In this document: piece after piece, positions 54,362 to 63,223 of the stretch
Position numbering within the stretch: the first letter of the stretch is position 1
Layout of the letters: each line of letters starts with the position of its first letter
NCBI RefSeq assembly: GCF_002899455.1
Contig: NZ_PPFB01000001.1
Span: 1,116,001 to 1,180,000 of the forward strand
Reading direction: 5' to 3'
Length of the DNA stretch: 64,000 nt
Origin: Streptomyces sp. DH-12
Lineage (GTDB): Bacteria; Actinomycetota; Actinomycetes; Streptomycetales; Streptomycetaceae
Notes under the pieces: model-generated
What the model was told of the DNA's origin: nothing
The model's database searches: none
What the model saw: the letters and a program-made list of their open reading frames with translations, nothing else
Position numbers and translations under genes: made by a program

Positions 54362-55300
54362 ATGGGGGCAGGCCACGATCACGGGCACGCGCACGGGGTG
54401 CCGGCCGGCGGCACGGTCAGCGCGGCGTACCGGGGCAGGCTGCGGATCGCGCTGGCGATCACGGTCTTCGTCATGATCGTGCAGATCGTGGGCGGTCTGC
54501 TGGCCGACTCGCTCGCCCTGGTCGCGGACGCGGCCCACATGGCGACCGACGCCCTGGGGCTGGGCATGGCCCTGTTCGCCATCCACGTCGCGGGCCGCCC
54601 GCCGAGTGAACGGCGCACCTTCGGGCTGGCCCGCGCGGAGATCCTCGCGGCGCTGGCCAACTGCCTGCTGCTGCTCGGTGTCGGCGGCTACGTGCTGTAC
54701 GAGGCGGTCCAGCGGTTCATCACACCGGCGGACACCGAGGGCGGTCTGGCGATGGTGTTCGGCGCCGTCGGCCTGGTCGCCAACCTGGTGTCGCTGGCGC
54801 TGCTGATGCGCGGGCAGAAGGAGAGCCTGAACGTCCGCGGCGCCTTCCTGGAGGTGGCGGCGGACGCGCTCGGCTCGGTCACGGTGATCGTGGCCGCCCT
54901 GGTGATCGTCACCACCGGGTGGACGGCCGCCGACCCGATCGCCTCCCTGGTGATCGCGCTGATGATCGTGCCGCGCACCCTGAGGCTGCTGCGGGAGACG
55001 CTCGACGTGCTGCTGGAGGCGGCGCCCAAGGGCGTGGACATGGCCGAGGTGCGGGCGCACATCCTGGACACGCCGGGGGTCGAGGACGTGCACGACCTGC
55101 ACGCCTGGACGATCACCTCGGGGTTGCCGGTGCTCTCCGCGCACGTGGTCGTGAGCGCGGACACGCTGAACGCGATAGGGCACGAGAAGATGCTGCACGA
55201 GCTGCAGGGATGCCTGGGCGACCACTTCGACGTGCAGCACTGCACCTTCCAGCTCGAGCCCAGCGGGCACGCGGAGCACGAGGCGCGGCTGTGCCACTGA
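54362..55300 (+). CDS. zitB: cation diffusion facilitator, ZitB-like zinc exporter
   Basis: A 312-residue CDF antiporter with six membrane helices. His-rich ends (GHDHGHAHG at the N-terminus, HAEHEARLCH at the C-terminus) bind metal. The transport site residues are in LVADAAHMATDALG and VAADALGSV (His/Asp pairs of TM2 and TM5), giving Zn2+ specificity. The cytoplasmic C-terminal domain (residues about 215-312) dimerises. Monocistronic between galE and idi. A Zur-like box lies upstream. Confidence 0.92.
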   Translation: MGAGHDHGHAHGVPAGGTVSAAYRGRLRIALAITVFVMIVQIVGGLLADSLALVADAAHMATDALGLGMALFAIHVAGRPPSERRTFGLARAEILAALANCLLLLGVGGYVLYEAVQRFITPADTEGGLAMVFGAVGLVANLVSLALLMRGQKESLNVRGAFLEVAADALGSVTVIVAALVIVTTGWTAADPIASLVIALMIVPRTLRLLRETLDVLLEAAPKGVDMAEVRAHILDTPGVEDVHDLHAWTITSGLPVLSAHVVVSADTLNAIGHEKMLHELQGCLGDHFDVQHCTFQLEPSGHAEHEARLCH

Positions 55301-55601
55301 GCGGGCCGGTGCCACCGGGCGCGCGGGGGGCGCTTCGGGGACACGCACGCCTCCGGACACGCCAACGCGCCGGGGGACACGGTCTTCCGTCCGGGTGACA
55401 GTGTCTCCCCCTCCGGCGGACGCCAGGGACGCGCATGTCCGCCGCCCGCCACGGGCGCGATCGGCGCGGGTCCGGTGCCGTCCGGCGGCCGGCCCGGCCG
55501 CCCGTCGCGCCGGGGCCGGGACATGCGGGAGAGGACCGGAGTGCCGGGAGTGCCTGATTCGTGCGGCAGACTGGGGCGGGAACACCGAGTGAAGGATGGG
55601 T
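55301..55601. other. intergenic region, no gene seen
   Basis: This 301-base gap between zitB and idi holds no credible gene. GGACACG-type heptamers recur several times (55330-55385), and GGGGGACAC near 55374 can pair imperfectly with GTGTCTCCCCC near 55400, a possible zitB terminator. The idi promoter was not identified. Confidence 0.5.
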
Positions 55602-56195
55602 ATGCCGATCACACCTGCCACCGCGACGAACAGCCCGTCGAACGGCACCGCCGAGCCGATCTTGCTGGAACTGGTCGACGAGGACGGCGTGACGGTCGGC
55701 ACCGCGGAGAAGCTCTCCGCCCATCAGCCGCCGGGGACGCTGCACCGGGCGTTCTCCGTGTTCCTCTTCGACGAGCGCGGCCGGCTGCTGCTCCAGCAGC
55801 GGGCGCTCGGCAAGTACCACTCCCCCGGTGTGTGGTCGAACACCTGCTGCGGCCACCCGTACCCGGGTGAGGCGCCGTTCGCGGCGGCGGCCCGGCGGAC
55901 GTACGAGGAGCTGGGGGTCTCGCCGTCGCTGATGGCCGAGGCCGGCACGGTCCGTTACAACCACCCGGACCCGGCCTCGGGTCTGGTGGAGCAGGAGTTC
56001 AACCACCTCTTCGTCGGCATGGTGCAGTCGCCGGTGCGGCCCGACGGGGACGAGGTCGCCGCGACGGCGTTCGTGACCCCGCAGGAGCTGGCGGAGCGGC
56101 ACGCGAAGGACACCTTCTCGGCCTGGTTCATGACCGTGCTGGACGCGGTCCGGCCCGCCGTGCGTGAGCTGACGGGCCCGTCGGCCGGGTGGTGA
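55602..56195 (+). CDS. idi: isopentenyl-diphosphate delta-isomerase, type I
   Basis: A 197-residue NUDIX-fold isomerase interconverting IPP and DMAPP. The active-site cysteine is in NTCCGHP (Cys82/83), the acid is in TYEELG (Glu102/103), and EFNHLFVG is the downstream metal region. The ATG at 55602 is preferred over 55596 because AAGGA is at proper distance from it only. About 10 kb from the hopanoid operon, it balances the C5 pool for squalene synthesis. Confidence 0.95.
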   Translation: MPITPATATNSPSNGTAEPILLELVDEDGVTVGTAEKLSAHQPPGTLHRAFSVFLFDERGRLLLQQRALGKYHSPGVWSNTCCGHPYPGEAPFAAAARRTYEELGVSPSLMAEAGTVRYNHPDPASGLVEQEFNHLFVGMVQSPVRPDGDEVAATAFVTPQELAERHAKDTFSAWFMTVLDAVRPAVRELTGPSAGW

Positions 56196-56217
56196 CGGCA
56201 GCGCCTCACCGCCTCCC

Positions 56218-56235
56218 CGTCCCCGGACGGGGACG
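56218..56235. terminator. hairpin between convergent idi and ATPase genes
   Basis: CGTCCCC-GGAC-GGGGACG: a 7-bp stem with a 4-base loop between the two stop codons. Confidence 0.5.
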
Positions 56236-56246
56236 CGCCGCCGCGG

Positions 56247-56705
56247 CTAGCGGGGCTGCGCGGGCTTGAGCGGCAGGGCGGCCCAGATCACCTTGCCGCC
56301 GGTGGACGTGTGCTCCACCTCGCAGGCCCCGCCGGCCTCCCGCGTGATCTCGCGCACCAGGAGCAGTCCCCGGCCGCCGGTGCGGCCGTAGTCGTTCTCC
56401 AGGGCGGTGGGGCGGTAGGGATGATTGTCCTCCACGGACACCCGGATCCACTCGGCGCCCACCGCGACCTCGACGGCGAGCATCGGGGACAGCAGCGCCG
56501 CGTGCTTGACGGCGTTGGTGACCAGTTCGGAGACGATCAGCAGCAGGCCCTGCACCACGTCGTCCGCGACCGGCACGCCCTGCCGCAGCAGCAGGTCCCG
56601 CACGGCGTGCCGGGCCTGTGGCACCGAGGCGTCCACGGCAGGGGCGGTGAACCGCCAGACACCCTCGTACGGCAGTGGGTCGCCGCCCTCACGCTCGCTT
56701 GTCAC
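56247..56705 (-). CDS. RsbW-like ATP-binding regulatory protein (HATPase_c_2)
   Basis: A 152-residue anti-sigma-factor-type kinase domain. The N-box SELVTNAVKHA (around residue 66), the G1 region VEDNHPYRP and the G2 region GGRGLLLVREI are readable. Streptomyces carry dozens of such short serine kinase-like proteins; targets are anti-sigma antagonists or sigma factors. No partner gene lies next to it. Start GTG 56705 (or 56708) is chosen as conserved sequence begins shortly after. Confidence 0.85.
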   Translation of the reverse strand: MTSEREGGDPLPYEGVWRFTAPAVDASVPQARHAVRDLLLRQGVPVADDVVQGLLLIVSELVTNAVKHAALLSPMLAVEVAVGAEWIRVSVEDNHPYRPTALENDYGRTGGRGLLLVREITREAGGACEVEHTSTGGKVIWAALPLKPAQPR

Positions 56706-56888
56706 CACACGTCGAGTGTTGGGACCGATCGCCTCCGTCCTTCCGCACTGAACACAAGTCGGCGGATATCGAGCGCTTCCGACCGTTCTCGTCCGGCTCG
56801 GGCGTGCGCGGGACCGTTCGGGCCCGTTGTGTGCCGTTCGGAGGCGCTTCTCGGGTCGCACGGGGCGAGGGACCCGCAGGCCGCGCCC

Positions 56889-57470
56889 CTACTTCCCGGC
56901 GACCATGCCCACGATGCGCCGGCCGCCGTAGCCGGTGGCGACCAGTCCCAGCCCGTCGAACAGCAGGGACAGCGAGAAGAACGTACCGATGACGTACTGG
57001 CTGCTGCTCGGCCAGGTGGCCAGTACGAGGATTCCCAGGAGCAGTCCGAAGGCGCCCTGCACCAGCGTCCAGCCGAACTGCGGGCCGCGCACCACCAGGC
57101 TGCCGGCCAGCCGGAACACGCCGCCGGTGAGGAACAGCAGCGCGGCGAACATGGTCAGCGCCTCGGCCGCGGCCTCCGGGGTCTTCAGGATCACCGCCCC
57201 GGCCGCGAGGTTGAGGGCGGCGACGACCACGCCCAGCCAGAAGAAGTTCGTGTGCCGCGCCTGCACCGCGTGCAGCAGCCCGACGACGCCGCCGACCAGC
57301 AGCAGCCAGCCGAACAGCAGCATCGTGGTGAGTGTGGCGGCGGCCGTGTAGATCAGGCCGATCAGTCCGGCGACGACGAGGACCACCCCGAGCACGGCGA
57401 GCCAGCCGAAGCCGCGGTTGAGCTTCTCCGCCTCGCCGTGCGGGGCCGCGCTCCCGGTGGACCTGACCAT
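56889..57470 (-). CDS. HdeD-family membrane protein (DUF308)
   Basis: A 193-residue protein with six hydrophobic segments arranged as three DUF308 hairpin pairs (VLGVVLVVAGLIGLIYTAAA, FGWLLLVGGVVGLLHAV and so on). The family includes E. coli HdeD, an acid-resistance membrane protein; function in Streptomyces unknown. The ATG at 57470 has GGGAGG 5-6 bases upstream. Confidence 0.88.
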   Translation of the reverse strand: MVRSTGSAAPHGEAEKLNRGFGWLAVLGVVLVVAGLIGLIYTAAATLTTMLLFGWLLLVGGVVGLLHAVQARHTNFFWLGVVVAALNLAAGAVILKTPEAAAEALTMFAALLFLTGGVFRLAGSLVVRGPQFGWTLVQGAFGLLLGILVLATWPSSSQYVIGTFFSLSLLFDGLGLVATGYGGRRIVGMVAGK

Positions 57471-57596
57471 GGCTGCCTCCCGGGTCCCGTCCCCCTTCTT
57501 GTCCTTCCCCGTCCCCCCGTCCTCCCCGCCCTCCGTGTCCCCCGCCCGCGCCGGTCGTAACGCCGGTCCCGGCCCGCCGCACACCGCCGTGACCGG

Positions 57597-57613
57597 GGCG
57601 GATAGCATCCGCC
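57597..57613. promoter_or_regulatory. -10 element inside an inverted repeat before the enoyl-CoA hydratase gene
   Basis: GGCGGAT-AGC-ATCCGCC is a perfect dyad containing TAGCAT (57603-57608), a good -10 hexamer. It ends 3 bases before the ATG, so the mRNA may be leaderless and a bound repressor would cover the start. Confidence 0.4.
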
Positions 57614-57615
57614 GC

Positions 57616-58374
57616 ATGGAGGAGCCGCAACTGCTGCACAGCGTCGCCGACTCGGTCGCCACGGTCGTCATCCGCCATCCCGCGAAGCGCAACGCGATGA
57701 CGGCCGCGATGTGGGCGGCCCTGCCGCCGCTGCTCGGCGCGCTGGCGGAGGACCCGGCCGTGCGGGCGCTGGTGCTCACCGGCGACGGCGGCACCTTCTG
57801 CGCCGGGGCGGACATCTCCACGCTCCAGGGGTCGCCGCTGGAGGCGCAGCGGCTGGCCGTGGCCGCCGAGGAGGCGCTCGCCGCCTTCCCCAAGCCGGCC
57901 CTGGCCGCCGTGCGCGGGCACTGCGTGGGCGGCGGGGCGCAGCTCGCGGCCGCCTGCGACCTGCGGTTCGCCGAGGAGGGCGCGCGGTTCGGGGTGACCC
58001 CGGCGAAACTCGGCATCGTCTACTCGTCCTCCGCCACCCGGCGGCTGGTGTCGCTGGTGGGCCCCGCGACCGCCAAGTACCTCCTCTTCTCGGGCGAGCT
58101 GATCGACGCGGAGCGGGCACTGCGCACGGGGCTGGTGGACGAGGTGCTGCCGGCGGGCGCGCTGGACGCCCGGGTCGCCGAGTTCACGCGGATCCTGGCG
58201 TCCCGGTCGCTGCTGACGCAGGCGGCGGCGAAGGAGTTCGCCGACGGCCGCACCGACCGCGACGAGCACTGGCACGAGGCGGCCGCCGCGAGCGACGACA
58301 CCGCGGAGGGCGTGGCGGCGTTCCTGGAGCGCAGGTCGCCGCGCTTCACCTGGAACGCGGTCACGTCAGGGTGA
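57616..58374 (+). CDS. enoyl-CoA hydratase/isomerase family protein
   Basis: A 252-residue crotonase-fold protein. The oxyanion-hole motifs GDGGTFCAGADIS (about 55-67) and AAVRGHCVGGGAQLAAACD (about 98-116) are intact. The first catalytic-Glu position (near GPATAKYLLFSG) does not carry the usual Glu pair of hydratases, so isomerase or thioesterase chemistry is possible. No RBS precedes the ATG. Pathway unknown. Confidence 0.87.
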   Translation: MEEPQLLHSVADSVATVVIRHPAKRNAMTAAMWAALPPLLGALAEDPAVRALVLTGDGGTFCAGADISTLQGSPLEAQRLAVAAEEALAAFPKPALAAVRGHCVGGGAQLAAACDLRFAEEGARFGVTPAKLGIVYSSSATRRLVSLVGPATAKYLLFSGELIDAERALRTGLVDEVLPAGALDARVAEFTRILASRSLLTQAAAKEFADGRTDRDEHWHEAAAASDDTAEGVAAFLERRSPRFTWNAVTSG

Positions 58375-58512
58375 ACCGGCTCCTGGTCCGGCACTCGGCG
58401 ACGGGGACGCGTCTCCCCCTTCTTCCGGCTTCTTCCGGCCTCTCCCGCCTTCTCCGCCGTGCCCCGCGCAGGCGGCCGGGCGCATGATGAGGCGTGGACG
58501 AGGTACCCGCAA

Positions 58513-58539
58513 GTCGTCCGGCCGGACGGGCCGGACGAC
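58513..58539 (+). other. stable hairpin upstream of the LPFR small-protein gene
   Basis: GTCGTCCGGCC-GGACG-GGCCGGACGAC forms a perfect 11-bp stem with a 5-base loop. It ends two bases before the AAAGGGGAG ribosome-binding site, so it may affect translation or mark the mRNA 5' end. Confidence 0.45.
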
Positions 58540-58553
58540 GAAAGGGGAGACAC

Positions 58554-58685
58554 GTGTTCCGTGCCATCGCAGACGTCCTGCGCCAGATCGGCGGCGCCGT
58601 CGCCACCGTCGTGACCCTGCCGTTCCGGGCGCTCGCCCGGCTGTTCGGCGGTGCTTCCTCCACCGCGCGCGGCCGTCGCGCCTGA
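58554..58685 (+). CDS. small LPFR-motif protein
   Basis: A 43-residue protein starting with GTG, with AAAGGGGAG 5-6 bases upstream. It is an amphipathic helix-like sequence: FRAIADVLRQIGGAVATVVTLPFRALARLFGG, then a basic STARGRRA tail. Similar short proteins with a TLPFRALARLFGGAS core are conserved in Streptomyces; function is unknown. It probably associates with the membrane. Confidence 0.7.
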   Translation: MFRAIADVLRQIGGAVATVVTLPFRALARLFGGASSTARGRRA

Positions 58686-58790
58686 GTTCGCCCGGGAGGC
58701 GTCCGGGCGCGTCGCCGCCCTGATCCCCGATGACCGTCGTCACCTGCCACAATTGCCGCGCAACCTCAGTGGAGAAGGCGGTACGGGAAC

Positions 58791-61148
58791 GTGACGACAC
58801 CCCTCGCAGGGTCCATCGAAGGCAGGATCGCCGAAGAACTCGGCGTACGGGAGCGGCAGGTCAGGGCCGCCGTGGAACTGCTGGACGGCGGTTCGACGGT
58901 GCCCTTCATCGCCCGTTACCGCAAGGAAGCGACCGAGACGCTCGACGACGCGCAGCTGCGCACGATCGAGGAGCGGCTGCGCTATCTGCGGGAGCTGGAG
59001 GAGCGCCGCGCGGCGATCCTCGACTCGGTGCGCGAGCAGGGCAAGCTCACCGAGGAGCTCGAGGCCCGCATCCGGGGCGCGGAGACCAAGGCGCGCCTGG
59101 AGGACGTCTACCTGCCCTTCAAGCCCAAGCGGCGCACCAAGGCGCAGATCGCCCGCGAGGCGGGTCTGGAGCCGCTGGCGGAGGGACTGCTCGCCGATCC
59201 CGGCGTCGAGCCCCTCGCCGCGGCCGCCGCGTTCGTGGACGCCGACAAGGGCGTGGCCGATCCGCAGGCCGCCCTGGACGGCGCCCGGGCCATCCTCACC
59301 GAGCGCTTCTCCGAGGACGCCGACCTGATCGGCGAGCTGCGCGAGCGCATGTGGGTGCGCGGGCGGCTGACGGCGAAGGTGCGGGAGGGCAAGGAGGAGG
59401 CGGGCGCCAAGTTCGCCGACTACTTCGACTTCTCCGAGCCGTTCACCGAGCTGCCCTCGCACCGGGTGCTGGCGATGCTGCGCGGCGAGAAGGAGGAGGT
59501 CCTCGACCTCGTCCTGGAGCCGGAGGAGCCCACGGACGGCCCCTCGTCGTACGAGGGCGTCGTCGCCCACCGCTTCGGGATCGCGGACCGGGGCCGCCCG
59601 GCCGACAAGTGGCTGCTGGACACGGTCCGCTGGGCCTGGCGCACGCGCATCCTGGTGCACCTGGGCATCGACCTCCGCCTGCGGCTGCGCACCGCCGCCG
59701 AGGACGAGGCGGTGCGGGTGTTCGCCGCCAACCTGCGCGACCTGCTGCTGGCCGCCCCGGCGGGCACGCGCGCGACGATCGGCCTGGACCCCGGTTTCCG
59801 TACGGGCGTGAAGGTCGCCGTGGTCGACGCGACCGGCAAGGTCGTCGCCACGGACGTGATCCACCCGCACGTCCCGGCGAACCGCTGGGACGAGGCGATC
59901 GCCAAGCTGGCCCGGCTCGCGAAGGAGCACGCGGTCGAGCTGATCGCCATCGGCAACGGCACGGCGTCCCGCGAGACCGACAAGCTCGCCGGCGAACTCC
60001 TCGCCAGGCACCCGGAGCTGAAGCTGACCAAGGTGATGGTGTCGGAGGCCGGCGCGTCCGTGTACTCGGCCTCCGCGTTCGCCTCGCAGGAGCTCCCGGA
60101 CATGGACGTGTCGCTGCGCGGCGCGGTGTCCATCGCGCGCCGGCTCCAGGACCCGCTGGCCGAGCTGGTGAAGATCGACCCGAAGTCGATCGGCGTCGGC
60201 CAGTACCAGCACGACCTGTCCGAGGTGAAGCTGTCGCGTTCGCTGGACGCGGTGGTGGAGGACTGCGTGAACGGCGTGGGCGTGGACGTCAACACCGCGT
60301 CCGCCCCGCTGCTCGCCCGGGTGTCCGGCATCTCCTCCGGGCTGGCCGAGAACATCGTGGCGCACCGCGACTCCAACGGGCCGTTCACGTCCCGCTCCGA
60401 GCTGAAGAAGGTGGCCCGGCTGGGCCCGAAGGCGTACGAGCAGTGCGCGGGCTTCCTGCGCATCCGCGGCGGCGACGACCCGCTGGACGCGTCCAGCGTG
60501 CACCCCGAGGCGTACCCGGTGGTGCGGCGGATGGTGAGGACCACCGGGCAGGAGGTCGCCTCGCTGATCGGCAACACGGCGGTGCTGCGCTCGCTGCGGC
60601 CGCAGGACTTCGTGGACGACACGTTCGGTCTGCCGACCGTGTCCGACATCCTCAAGGAGCTGGAGAAGCCGGGCCGCGACCCGCGTCCGGCGTTCAGGAC
60701 CGCCGCCTTCAAGGAGGGCGTGGAGAAGATCTCCGACCTGTCGTCCGGGATGATCCTGGAGGGCGTGGTGACGAACGTGGCCGCGTTCGGCGCGTTCGTC
60801 GACGTCGGCGTCCACCAGGACGGCCTGGTGCACGTGTCCGCGATGTCGAAGACGTTCGTCAAGGACCCGCGGGACGTGGTGAAGCCGGGCGACATCGTCA
60901 AGGTGAAGGTGCTGGACGTCGACATCCCGCGCAAGCGGATCTCGCTGACGCTGCGGCTCGACGACGAGGCGGCCCCGCAGGGCGGTCCGTCGGGCGGCGA
61001 GCGTCGGCAGCGCGGCGGACGGCCCCCGCAGCAGCGCCAGGGCCGCGGTGGCGGCGGTGCGCGTCAGGCGTCCGCGCCGGCCGACGGCGCGATGGCGGAC
61101 GCCCTGCGCCGCGCGGGTCTGCTGGACCCGAAGAGCGGCCGCCGCTGA
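58791..61148 (+). CDS. tex: Tex-family RNA-binding transcription accessory protein
   Basis: A 785-residue Tex protein: N-terminal helical region, YqgF/RNase H-like domain beginning [22 protein letters not shown] (about 325-345), HhH modules ([20 protein letters not shown], about 500), and an S1 domain ([34 protein letters not shown], about 650-720). The end is a Gly/Arg/Gln-rich tail. It binds RNA and polymerase and affects expression of virulence or antibiotic genes in other bacteria. Start GTG 58791 has GGAGAAGG about 12 bases upstream. Confidence 0.95.
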   Translation: MTTPLAGSIEGRIAEELGVRERQVRAAVELLDGGSTVPFIARYRKEATETLDDAQLRTIEERLRYLRELEERRAAILDSVREQGKLTEELEARIRGAETKARLEDVYLPFKPKRRTKAQIAREAGLEPLAEGLLADPGVEPLAAAAAFVDADKGVADPQAALDGARAILTERFSEDADLIGELRERMWVRGRLTAKVREGKEEAGAKFADYFDFSEPFTELPSHRVLAMLRGEKEEVLDLVLEPEEPTDGPSSYEGVVAHRFGIADRGRPADKWLLDTVRWAWRTRILVHLGIDLRLRLRTAAEDEAVRVFAANLRDLLLAAPAGTRATIGLDPGFRTGVKVAVVDATGKVVATDVIHPHVPANRWDEAIAKLARLAKEHAVELIAIGNGTASRETDKLAGELLARHPELKLTKVMVSEAGASVYSASAFASQELPDMDVSLRGAVSIARRLQDPLAELVKIDPKSIGVGQYQHDLSEVKLSRSLDAVVEDCVNGVGVDVNTASAPLLARVSGISSGLAENIVAHRDSNGPFTSRSELKKVARLGPKAYEQCAGFLRIRGGDDPLDASSVHPEAYPVVRRMVRTTGQEVASLIGNTAVLRSLRPQDFVDDTFGLPTVSDILKELEKPGRDPRPAFRTAAFKEGVEKISDLSSGMILEGVVTNVAAFGAFVDVGVHQDGLVHVSAMSKTFVKDPRDVVKPGDIVKVKVLDVDIPRKRISLTLRLDDEAAPQGGPSGGERRQRGGRPPQQRQGRGGGGARQASAPADGAMADALRRAGLLDPKSGRR

Positions 61149-61160
61149 GCGGTGGTGCGC

Positions 61161-61190
61161 GGTCCCGGTCCCCGGGCGGGGCCCGGGACC
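61161..61190. terminator. bidirectional terminator between tex and the ABC-F gene
   Basis: GGTCCCGG (61161-61168) pairs with CCGGGACC (61183-61190), and an inner CCCC/GGGG stem continues with a GGGC loop. It lies between convergent stop codons. Confidence 0.75.
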
Positions 61191-61193
61191 GGC

Positions 61194-62834
61194 TCACCGC
61201 TCGGTCACGGCGCCGTCGGTGACGTGCAGACGCCGGGTCACGTGGACCGCGTCCAGCATGCGGCGGTCGTGGGTGACCAGCAGCAGCGTGCCCTCATAGG
61301 CGTCGAGGGCGGACTCCAACTGCTCGATGGCGGGCAGGTCCAGGTGGTTGGTCGGCTCGTCCAGGACGAGGAGGTTGACGCCCCGGCCCTGGAGGAGGGC
61401 GAGGGCCGCGCGGGTGCGTTCGCCCGGTGAGAGGGTGGCCGCGGGACGCAGCACGTGGTCCGCCTTGAGGCCGAACTTGGCGAGCAGCGTGCGGATGTCG
61501 GCCGGCTCCAGGTCCGGGACAGCGGGGCGGAACGCGTCCAGCAGCGCCTCCGGGCCGTGGAACAGCGCGCGGGCCTGGTCGACCTCCCCGAGCAGCACGC
61601 CCGAGCCCAGGGCGGCGTGGCCCGCGTCGAGCGGCACGCGGCCCAGCAGGGCGCCGAGCAGGGTGGACTTGCCCGCGCCGTTCGCGCCGGTCACCGTGAC
61701 CCGGTCGGCCCAGTCGATCCGCAGGGACACCGGGCCGAGGGTGAAGCCGCCGCGGCGCACCACGGCGTCCCGCAGGGTGGCGACCACGGTGCCGGAGCGC
61801 GGGGCCGCCGCGATCTCCATGCGCAGTTCCCACTCCTTGCGCGGCTCCTCGACGACCTCCAGGCGCTCGATCATGCGCTGCGTCTGGCGTGCCTTCGCGG
61901 CCTGCTTCTCACTGGCCTCGCTGCGGAACCTGCGGCCGATCTTGTCGTTGTCGTCGCCCGCCTTGCGGCGCGCGTTCTTCACGCCCTTGTCCATCCAGGC
62001 GCGTTGCGTCCGCGCCCGGTCCTGGAGGGCGGCGCGCTTGTCGGCGTACTCCTCGTACTCGTCGCGGGCGTGGCGGCGGGCCACCTCGCGCTCCTCCAGG
62101 TAGGCGTCGTAGCCGCCGCCGTAGAGGTTGATCCGCCGCTGGGCGAGGTCGAGTTCGAGGACCTTGGTGACCGTGCGGGAGAGGAACTCGCGGTCGTGGC
62201 TGACGACGACGGTGCCGGCGCGCAGGCCGCTCACGAACCGTTCGAGGCGTTCCAGTCCGTCCAGGTCGAGGTCGTTGGTCGGCTCGTCGAGCAGGAAGAC
62301 GTCGTAGCGGGACAGCAGGAGGGAGGCGAGTCCGGCGCGGGCCGCCTGGCCGCCGGACAGGGCGGTCATCGGCTGGTCGAGTCCGACGTCCAGGCCGAGG
62401 CCCGCCGTGACCTCCTCGGCGCGTTCGTCGAGGTCGGCGCCGCCCAGGGCGAGCCAGCGCTCGAGGGCGGTCGCGTAGGCGTCGTCCGCGCCGGGGGCGC
62501 CGTCGACCAGGCCCTGGGTCGCCTCGTCCATGGCGCGCTGGGCCTCGGCGACGCCGGTGCGGCGGGCCAGGAAGGCGCGCACGGTCTCGCCGGGCCTGCG
62601 TTCCGGCTCCTGCGGGAGGTGGCCGACGGTGGCGGTCGGCGGGGAGAGCCGCAGCTCGCCCTCCTCGGGCGCGGCGAGCCCGGCGAGCAGGCGCAGCAGC
62701 GTGGACTTGCCGGCGCCGTTGGCTCCGACCAGGCCGATCACGTCGCCGGGCGCGACGACGAGGTCGAGTCCGGCGAACAGGGAGCGGTCGCCGTGTCCGG
62801 CGGCGAGGTTCTTGGCGACGAGGGTGGCGGTCAT
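61194..62834 (-). CDS. ABC-F family ATPase
   Basis: A 546-residue protein with two ABC domains and no membrane segment. Domain 1 has GANGAGKST, LSGGQAARAGLAS and LLDEPTNDLD. Domain 2 has GANGAGKST, LSPGERTRAAL and LDEPTNHLD. The arm/linker region (about 245-335) is highly charged with KGVKNARRKAGDDNDKIGRRFR, as in ribosome-protecting ABC-F proteins (Vga/OleB/TlrC-like). It may give antibiotic tolerance or act as a translation factor. The ATG at 62834 was chosen as the family start. Confidence 0.9.
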   Translation of the reverse strand: MTATLVAKNLAAGHGDRSLFAGLDLVVAPGDVIGLVGANGAGKSTLLRLLAGLAAPEEGELRLSPPTATVGHLPQEPERRPGETVRAFLARRTGVAEAQRAMDEATQGLVDGAPGADDAYATALERWLALGGADLDERAEEVTAGLGLDVGLDQPMTALSGGQAARAGLASLLLSRYDVFLLDEPTNDLDLDGLERLERFVSGLRAGTVVVSHDREFLSRTVTKVLELDLAQRRINLYGGGYDAYLEEREVARRHARDEYEEYADKRAALQDRARTQRAWMDKGVKNARRKAGDDNDKIGRRFRSEASEKQAAKARQTQRMIERLEVVEEPRKEWELRMEIAAAPRSGTVVATLRDAVVRRGGFTLGPVSLRIDWADRVTVTGANGAGKSTLLGALLGRVPLDAGHAALGSGVLLGEVDQARALFHGPEALLDAFRPAVPDLEPADIRTLLAKFGLKADHVLRPAATLSPGERTRAALALLQGRGVNLLVLDEPTNHLDLPAIEQLESALDAYEGTLLLVTHDRRMLDAVHVTRRLHVTDGAVTER

Positions 62835-63223
62835 CAGACCGCCGATCCTAGGGGGTGGGTGTGCGGCCCGCGGGCGCGGGAGGAGGAGCGGGGTCCGGTG
62901 CGTGCGACCGCGAGGCGCCGGAGCGCCCTTGTGACGGCAGCCACGTGGGCGGTTCGGCAACGCGGCTGGGGTCCCCCTCCGAGGAAGCGCGTGCCGGGCG
63001 GCGCGGCGCCGCGGGCATGCGCCGGCCCCCCCCAGGGCCTGGGCGGCGCGGCGCCGGCCGGGGGCCGGTCAGCGGCGGACGGCGGTGACCAGCACCGTTC
63101 CGGCGGTGCGGGCCACGAGACAGGCCTCCCCCTTCACCGCCGCGGGTCCAGCGGGACGCGGCGCCGGCCGGGTTCGAGGACCGCACCCGGGCGCGCACGC
63201 GGGCATCCGCTACCGTCCGCCGG
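62835..63223. repeat. intergenic region with exact GC-rich direct repeats, no gene seen
   Basis: No convincing gene is found here. GGGCGGCGCGGCGCCG occurs exactly at 62996-63011 and 63041-63056; CGCGGCGCCGGCCGGG occurs at 63047-63062 and again at 63157-63172. The elements overlap in the middle copy. TACCGT at 63211-63216, seven bases before the ATG at 63224, is a possible -10 of a leaderless transcript for the next gene. Confidence 0.55.

Noticed and set aside
62835..63223. A small minus-strand frame (about 63069-63137) encoding some 23 residues
   Set aside because: Too short, no family and no coupling to neighbours; treated as chance.
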